Assembly: GCA_034440635.1 (NCBI GenBank)
Contig: JAOTON010002271.1
Span: 682,001-746,000, forward strand
Origin: Lepas anatifera
Lineage: Eukaryota > Arthropoda > Thecostraca > Lepadidae
Direction of reading: 5' to 3'
DNA length: 64,000 nt
Below are positions 58,320 to 64,000 of the stretch, piece after piece. A program made the translations under genes and the position numbers. The notes beneath the pieces are model-generated. The model ran no database searches. It saw nothing but the letters and a program-made list of their open reading frames with translations, and was not told where the DNA came from. How positions within the stretch are numbered: position 1 is the stretch's first letter; each line of letters opens with the position of its first letter.

Positions 58320-58725
58320 GGTGGTGTCGCGCGATAGGCTAACGGCAGTCGGTGTTGTGCGGCACAGCCTAGCAGCGTTCACTCTCTTGCGGTACAGCCT
58401 AACGGCAGCTAGTGCTAAGCGGTAATCTACCAGCACCCCGTGTCATGCGGCACAGTCTAACAGCACCCCGTGTCGTGCGGTACAGTCTAAGAGCAACAAG
58501 TGTCGTGCGGTACAGCCTAACAGCAGCCAGCGCCAGGCAGTATAGTCTCACAGCAACTAGTGTCGTGCGGTACAGTCTAACAGCCACCAGTGTCGTGCGG
58601 TACAGCCTAACATCAGCTAGCGTCAGGCAACTTACAGTGTCGTGCGGTACAGTGTAACAGCAGCTAGTGTCATGCGGTACAGTCTAACAGCATCCAGCAT
58701 CGTGCAGCACAATCTGGAAGCAGGT
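58320..58725. repeat. 30-bp minisatellite, about 12-13 copies
   Basis: Unit tgtcgtgcggtacagtctaa plus cagcaaccag (30 bp). The unit is a multiple of three, giving a 10-residue repeat (ATSVVRYSLT) in one frame and an MTRGAVRLYR-like repeat on the other strand, but neither frame has gene context. Confidence 0.92.
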
Positions 58726-58925
58726 GGAGGATACCGAAATATGATGGTCAATTAGTGGCAGATGCATGGGAACACCGGGAAGAGTAAACCACAGTACCGA
58801 CAGTAGCGGGCTAAAGCGCGGGCTAAATTATTATGCATGTCAATAACATGGATGTTGTCACCATTATCACCCTTGTTATTTTCGGGTGCATCAACAGACG
58901 GCCCTTTGCACCCGTGACACAGGGT

Positions 58926-59343
58926 CAGTGGCGGATCCAGGGGAGGGGGAGGGGGCAAAAATGCATTCGCCTCCCAAACAGAAAAGCTCGGGATATGTTT
59001 TGCCCCCTCAAAGCTGTCGACCTCGTTTTTGCCCCGTCTCATTTTTAAATTATAAGCGAGGTTTGACTCTTCATAACTCTCAACTTCAAACAGAACCAGT
59101 AGCTTCAGGGTAGATATTGGACCTTGGATAGAAAAGCAAGTATCTCGTGGCAACATCTTTCACGCCGTAGCATTTTTCCTTTTTATTGTTTCCTATTGAC
59201 TCTTGGGCTTAGCCTGAGAACCTACCGTCTAGCTAATTTGTACATGGTATATAAACAATGGAAAATATTTCACTGCATGACCTTTTTTGCTTTTCTACTT
59301 TGGCTTGCCCCACCTCCAAGCCTACCGGCTAGATCCACCACTG
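58926..59343 (+). mobile_element. hAT-like MITE, family iii, copy 3
   Basis: 418 bp from CAGTGGCGGATCCAGGGG to CCGGCTAGATCCACCACTG. Flanking 8-mers cacagggt / cacggggc differ by two transitions. Collinear with 14336-14718 and 21145-21517. Confidence 0.88.
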
Positions 59344-59525
59344 CACGGGGCAGACCTGGTTCTCTCTGTTGTAGAACTAAGGCGCTAGATACGATGTAAT
59401 GTTATAAGTGGGTTCATGCGTGCACGAGCATGTACTCAAGCGACCAAATCAGCATGTTTATTAAACAAAAGTAAATGAAGACGGATAGAACAATTTAAAA
59501 GGCTCATAGGATGTATTAAACTATC

Positions 59526-59600
59526 TTAACACGCACAGTGAAGAGGGGTTTGGCGTCTAATCGCTGTGGAGGGGGTCTAAAGCCTCATCATCATATCATG
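59526..59600 (+). mobile_element. TTAA element family A-like end fragment
   Basis: TTAACACGCACAGTGAAGAG followed by gctgtggagggggtctaaag, which resembles a doubled family A end. It breaks off after about 75 bp. Confidence 0.6.
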
Positions 59601-59787
59601 TATTGACCTCCACATAAAATGGCTCTTCCGGCCAACCGAACAATGCACAATCTTGAAAAGTGCACGAATTACTTTAAACAGCATCTAACGGCTGTTTTCT
59701 AAACACTGGCTCTACTATCTACGTCTCTCCTCAATCCAGCGTCTGGCTTGTTTTCAACATGTGGCTGGTCTCCTCGTGCTTTTCACG

Positions 59788-61114
59788 TTAGATGGGGCTA
59801 GGTTCTACAATAAGGTGGCCCGACAGCCGAAAAAACTGCCGTGCATGCTCGGTTCGCACACACGGTAGGTGAAGATCGCCCGCGTTGGTGGCTCTGGTTT
59901 GCCTGCCCGAGACCTCCCCGCGATATGTGCAACGGCCACGCAAACTGCATGGCGCATTTTGAGAGCGTAATATATAGTGCATAGTGGTCAGGTCATGCTC
60001 CTGTACGAACTCGTCGAATTTTGGCCATTTTAAATCGGTTAGTAAGGGTGTCAGATGGTCATACTTCCTTGCCCCTTTTACGACACGTGCACAATGGTTA
60101 ATGACTTTTTGTATGCGACTGCGCTGAAATTTGTTGCATCCGAACCAGACTGACAAACAGTAAGTAATATGTGGGAATATGAGGGCTTCTGCAATCATTT
60201 TCTTTGCCTCTTCTGGGAGTCTGTACGAGAATTTTGCTAGGCCACCAAGAGTAGCATAGCAACGCTTAATTACTACCGTGACAGGTGCATCAAAATTTAA
60301 GCCATCGTCCTCAACTAGGTCCAAAATCTTAACGGTTGGCGAAGGCTTAACATTAGTATTTCCAAACCGCACAGAGAACTTGAGTGATGATCTTCTTTAG
60401 TGTGGTCTAACAAGCACAAGATCAGTTTTTGTTGGGTTGATTTTTAAGCTGTTTTGGGTAAACCATGTGTGAGCCTGCTTAAACATAGCTTCTGCCTTTC
60501 CCTGAAGTTCAAGCGTGTTCTTAAGAAGTCCGCGATGCAAAAATTGTGCATCGTCAGCGTACATGACAATTTTAGAATCCACGTGAGACCTCAAGTCATT
60601 TGTAAAGATCGAGAACAAAACTGGGCCAAGAAGTGACCCCTGGGCCACAACATAGGTAAGAGGGAGCATATTCCCCTCCCTTGACTTTTTGCCTGCGCCC
60701 ACTAAGCCAGCCCTGAAACCAATGACTATCTACACCGTACCAGCCTAGTTTTTCTATGAGTCGGGAGTGCTCCACGGAATCGAACGCTTTGGAAGTAACC
60801 GCAGTTGTGATTGACCCTAAAAAGCCTTGGTCCATGCCCCTCATCAACCATCCGACTGCGTCCAGCATTGCCGTCTCTGTTGATCGTCCCGGCCTGAATC
60901 CATGTTGGACATCACTGAGAATTGTATGTGACTCCAGGTACTTAACTAGCTGTACGCATACGACACTCTCAGTTATTTTAGCTACCGTGCTGATAATAGA
61001 AACAGGACGATAATTTGTAGGCTCAGCTAAGCTTCCCGATTTATGAAGCGGGACAACTGTCGCAATCTTCCATTCCGTTGGTAGCTCACCAGAAATCAGC
61101 GAACAGTTGATCAC
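59788..61114 (-). pseudogene. non-LTR retrotransposon reverse transcriptase, 5'-truncated and broken
   Basis: Reading down from 61114: GELPTEWKIATVVPLHKSG, NYRPVSIISTVAKITESVV, HGFRPGRSTETAML, then SKAFDSVEH (motif A region), a frame change near 60700, YADDAQFL (motif C), a second change near 60390, and a thumb/C-terminal block (VKILDLVEDDG, YCLSVWFGCNKF, FFRLSGHL). In motif A the usual acidic residue four positions before the K-A-F-D block is replaced by Val (TAVTSKAFD), so a catalytic Asp appears lost as well as the reading frame. It is clearly a different family from the copy at 8240-9811. The 5' junction near 61115 is followed by repeated agttgatcaaagtgt. Confidence 0.88.
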
Positions 61115-62039
61115 ATCGTCAGTTGATCAAAGTGTTGATCAACACAGTGAACAGTTGATCAAAGTGTCACCCTCAGATCTAAAACAAAACAAGAGGATTA
61201 GAAAAACTCGTGGGTGTGAGTGAACGATGGAAGTCTGAATTATAGCCATGTTTCATTGATCTCTGGAAAGGCTTGATTGCTCTTAGCTCTTGTACATCAA
61301 GCCGCAAAGAAATTGAACACTCGCACTTGTAGCCCGTTCAATAGGCTCCATACTCAACAGCTAGCTTCCCAGCACCGTATGAGCTGAGTAGCTAACTGTA
61401 GCTAACTCCTACTCAGCAACCAATGCTCCTCGGGGCATTGGAAACATTCAACTCCACTCGTGTGACGCTGAAATTCACAGAACGGTGTTTCATCAGATAG
61501 GCACGTGTAAAGCCCAGTGAACCATGCCAAGTGGTGCCGGCAAACCATGTGAACCCGGCCAACCAGTGAACCCGGCCAACCATGCCAGTGGTAATGGGCA
61601 TTACGGGACTTACTCAAACTGATCATTTTGCTAATCTGGCTTTATGGACCTCCCAACAAGGACGTAACTGGAATGAGGCCTTTTCACATGGAAACCTCAA
61701 CTAACTTTGAGAATATACTCCATCTGAGACATACATAGTAACTGACATAGTCACAGTTGAATTGCGAATCGTTCCGTACCTGAAATGGACAGTGCAGAAT
61801 TTACGGTTGAACTTGACCGGTGCTGCATAATAGTCAATGTTTTTTTCTGATGGTACTGACAATAGAAACCTTCATCCCACATATTTTTCTGAATGTTTAA
61901 AAATGACGATACTTGACATAAAGACATGGTGACATAGTTCCCCTTTTTGGCTTTTGTGATGAGTCATTCAAGGGCTTTTTGAATGACACTTAAAAATTTT
62001 TGTTACTTATTCTAGTTCCTGGGATACACAAGGTTTTGT
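61115..62039. other. flanking sequence with two small repeats
   Basis: gttgatcaaagtgt is repeated near 61123-61161, and accatgccaagtggt / cggccaaccagtgaac is repeated near 61520-61595. No gene recognised. Confidence 0.45.
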
Positions 62040-62262
62040 AAGGAAATCTTATTGAAGCAATTTTAACCTATTTTGACCTCTAGTGAAGCCATTCTTGAAA
62101 AGATAAAACAATGAATAAAATTTGTGTATTGAATTTGGGACGAGCTTCATTTGAATTTTTCCTGCGTCTTCTTAGCCCTCGTAGTTCTTGAGTCGAAAAA
62201 GTTTTTATAAACTCTCCGCAAGGGAAAATGTTACCCACTCTCGCCACACTGGCGAGGGTTAA
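62040..62262 (+). mobile_element. TTAA element, right-end fragment (family C/D-like)
   Basis: It ends CTCGCCACACTGGCGAGGGTTAA, preceded by cgtcttcttagccctcgtag and ttttgacctc, the layout of family C/D right ends. The left part is missing or diverged beyond recognition. Confidence 0.6.
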
Positions 62263-64000
62263 ATAGCCAGACATTTTTCATACATAAAAGGCTGGAAGTA
62301 CAGTTTCCACCAGAGTTATCACAGCATTCCCAGGCTGTTCTCCTTTCTAAGCCATTCTAGGTAGCTGACACTGCGTCCTCTGCTTCAATCGCAACGTCAC
62401 TCCCACAGAGAAACTTTTCAGATTTCAAGGTCATACACTGCCGCACGTTCAGGGAAACTTGAAACACGTCGCTGTTGGTTGTTTGTGGATTGGTAACAAA
62501 CCAACAAGGTGAGTTGAAACACAAAGTACTCGGTTTATGCAGTCTGCTGGTATTTCAAAGTTTGTGTTTCTTTCATTCTCGGGCCTCGAGGTTTGCAGGA
62601 TGTAATCGGCACTCATGGTCCTTTTCATAACGTTATTATACAACAAAATCCCACTTATTTTCTTAACGAAAGACGTCGCAATCGCAATTTATTTCTACAG
62701 TTCCAATGCAACTAATACCAATGCAACACATATCTCAAATGGCAATTGCGAATTGATTACTATGATAAGCATAAAAATCTGAAATATAGATTTTTGTTTA
62801 CGTATATCTACATACGTTGACATATTTTTAAAATGTATGAAGAAAGTTGTCAAATATTTTTTTCTCTTTTTAGAGATATAAGCTAACCCATGTTTATTTT
62901 AATCCTCAACCCAATTGTGATGACTCTCGATAAGAAGTCCAAAAGCATAGCTAATACTTGTCATCTTATTATAATGCATACCCATATTGTAGTGCATATG
63001 TTTCACTCTTCTCCTCCCCCTCTCCTTCTTCCACTGACAATGCCAATACTGAAATGAGACATATGTTCGGAGCTGCATTAATTTAATGGCCTTAAAGCAA
63101 CTCCTCAATGATGCCATCACAACAAGAAGTTGCTCTTGAATGTTTGGAGTATATTTTCCCAAGATAGTGCCCGTCTGACAACTGTGATCCCCGTCACAAA
63201 CTTTGAACTTTCCATTATGACAGTTTGAAGAAAGCCTGAACCATTTGAAAGGTGAAACTCAAGGTGAAAGCAAATTAAAGTAAAAACTATGAACTTTTGG
63301 TCAATACTTAATCCCCAATACACCGGAATAGTTACAGACCGGGAGACCATGAGTGAAAACACTTAAGTTTGGTTTCGAAACCAAAGCCTTGGCAGCTTTA
63401 AGTCAATTCTGATCACACTTCGTAAACTTAGTTCTGATTATCCACGTCCCAGTGAATCGGCTTCTTCCCCTCGTGAAAAAGTTTGTGTTGATACTCTGAA
63501 CCAAGCACCTGCCTTTCATGGCACATATTGAATAAGACGCATGCCTTAAAGATAAATGCCTGGCTCTTTTTTGATATATAAAAGAAAGAATCCTAGCTAA
63601 AGGCATCATGATGAAATTATAGCGCCAAGAAGAATGTAAAATCTGAGAATAAACTGAGTAAACTGTAAATTTCCAGATGGTTACTCACCATGTTAAAAGC
63701 ACCTATAAATTTTCTGCATCCTGGGTCAACGCAACGACCACATCACTCATTTCACACACCCTATCTTGGAGTGAAAATCAAAACTCAACACCGCATAGTT
63801 GAAACTTTCGGCTAGCTGCTTTTCGTGGATGTGTAAAAAACTGTACGATTAGCTCTGGAATTCGTTGCAAAATGGGCGTCAGCACTAATCATATTCAGGT
63901 TTGGTAGAAACTTCCAAATTTGAGGCCACTTGAGCCAGTGCAAAGTCTGGAGAGTGTCTGACCTGGCATCACAGTGGCACCACCGTGGCACCACCGGGGC
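62263..64000. other. AT-rich flanking sequence, nothing recognised
   Basis: No gene, repeat or motif that can be supported, except a short duplicated gtggcaccacc at 63974-63996. Confidence 0.35.

Noticed and set aside
58399..58657. Open frames with SVVRYSLTA or VRLYRTT repeats
   Set aside because: A 30-bp unit is a multiple of three and stays open by chance on both strands. No start or splice context supports a gene.

Overview
This window is eukaryotic, intron-rich, non-coding-dominated DNA from an arthropod. The key clue is a set of four minus-strand exons that fit together in order, reading frame and intron phase into the N-terminal part of a Dpr-family (defective proboscis extension response) immunoglobulin cell-surface protein, a family known from arthropod nervous systems. 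The coding exons are GC-rich and the intergenic/intronic DNA is AT-rich and full of repeats. A crustacean is plausible, but nothing seen here fixes the species. There are no bacterial genes, rRNA genes, functional-looking tRNA genes or CRISPR arrays.

Host gene. Reading right to left on the minus strand: exon 1 (50686-50584, signal peptide), an intron of about 15.8 kb, exon 2 (34746-34574, first half of Ig1), an intron of about 31.7 kb, exon 3 (2824-2657, second half of Ig1), an intron of about 1.1 kb, and exon 4 (1555-1421, end of Ig1 and start of Ig2). The gene must continue beyond the left edge of the window. Almost everything between 1.4 and 50.6 kb is therefore intron of this one gene. 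The region 50.7-64 kb is upstream flank.

Mobile elements. The introns are packed with (a) TTAA-flanked, non-autonomous elements of 0.36-1.2 kb in several related families (called A, B, C, D and a small MITE here), many of them studded with AGGTCA hexamers; (b) short hAT-like MITEs with CAG(T)GGCGGATCC-type ends and 8-bp target duplications, in at least four families; (c) three decayed non-LTR retrotransposon reverse transcriptase fragments (8.2-9.8, 53.0-54.4 and 59.8-61.1 kb); (d) a frameshifted KRBA2-like integrase gene (7.3-7.9 kb); and (e) tRNA-derived SINEs, one with a perfect 11-bp target duplication. Several insertions are nested and allow their target sites to be read directly.

Tandem repeats. 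Minisatellites with units of about 75, 31, 27, 59, 40, 35, 24 and 30 bp lie at 0.2-1.4, 25.2-27.2, 34.75, 36.05, 37.4, 44.7, 51.3 and 58.3 kb, plus CT, ATGT and AATAC microsatellites. The 75-bp array starts at the 5' splice site of Dpr exon 4 and copies that splice-site region. The 35-bp and 31-bp arrays have unit lengths not divisible by three and produce long spurious open frames.

The two most unusual items are the TTAA/AGGTCA element set, which carries dense nuclear-receptor-like half-sites into the introns of a neural recognition gene, and the tandem array that duplicates a splice donor.
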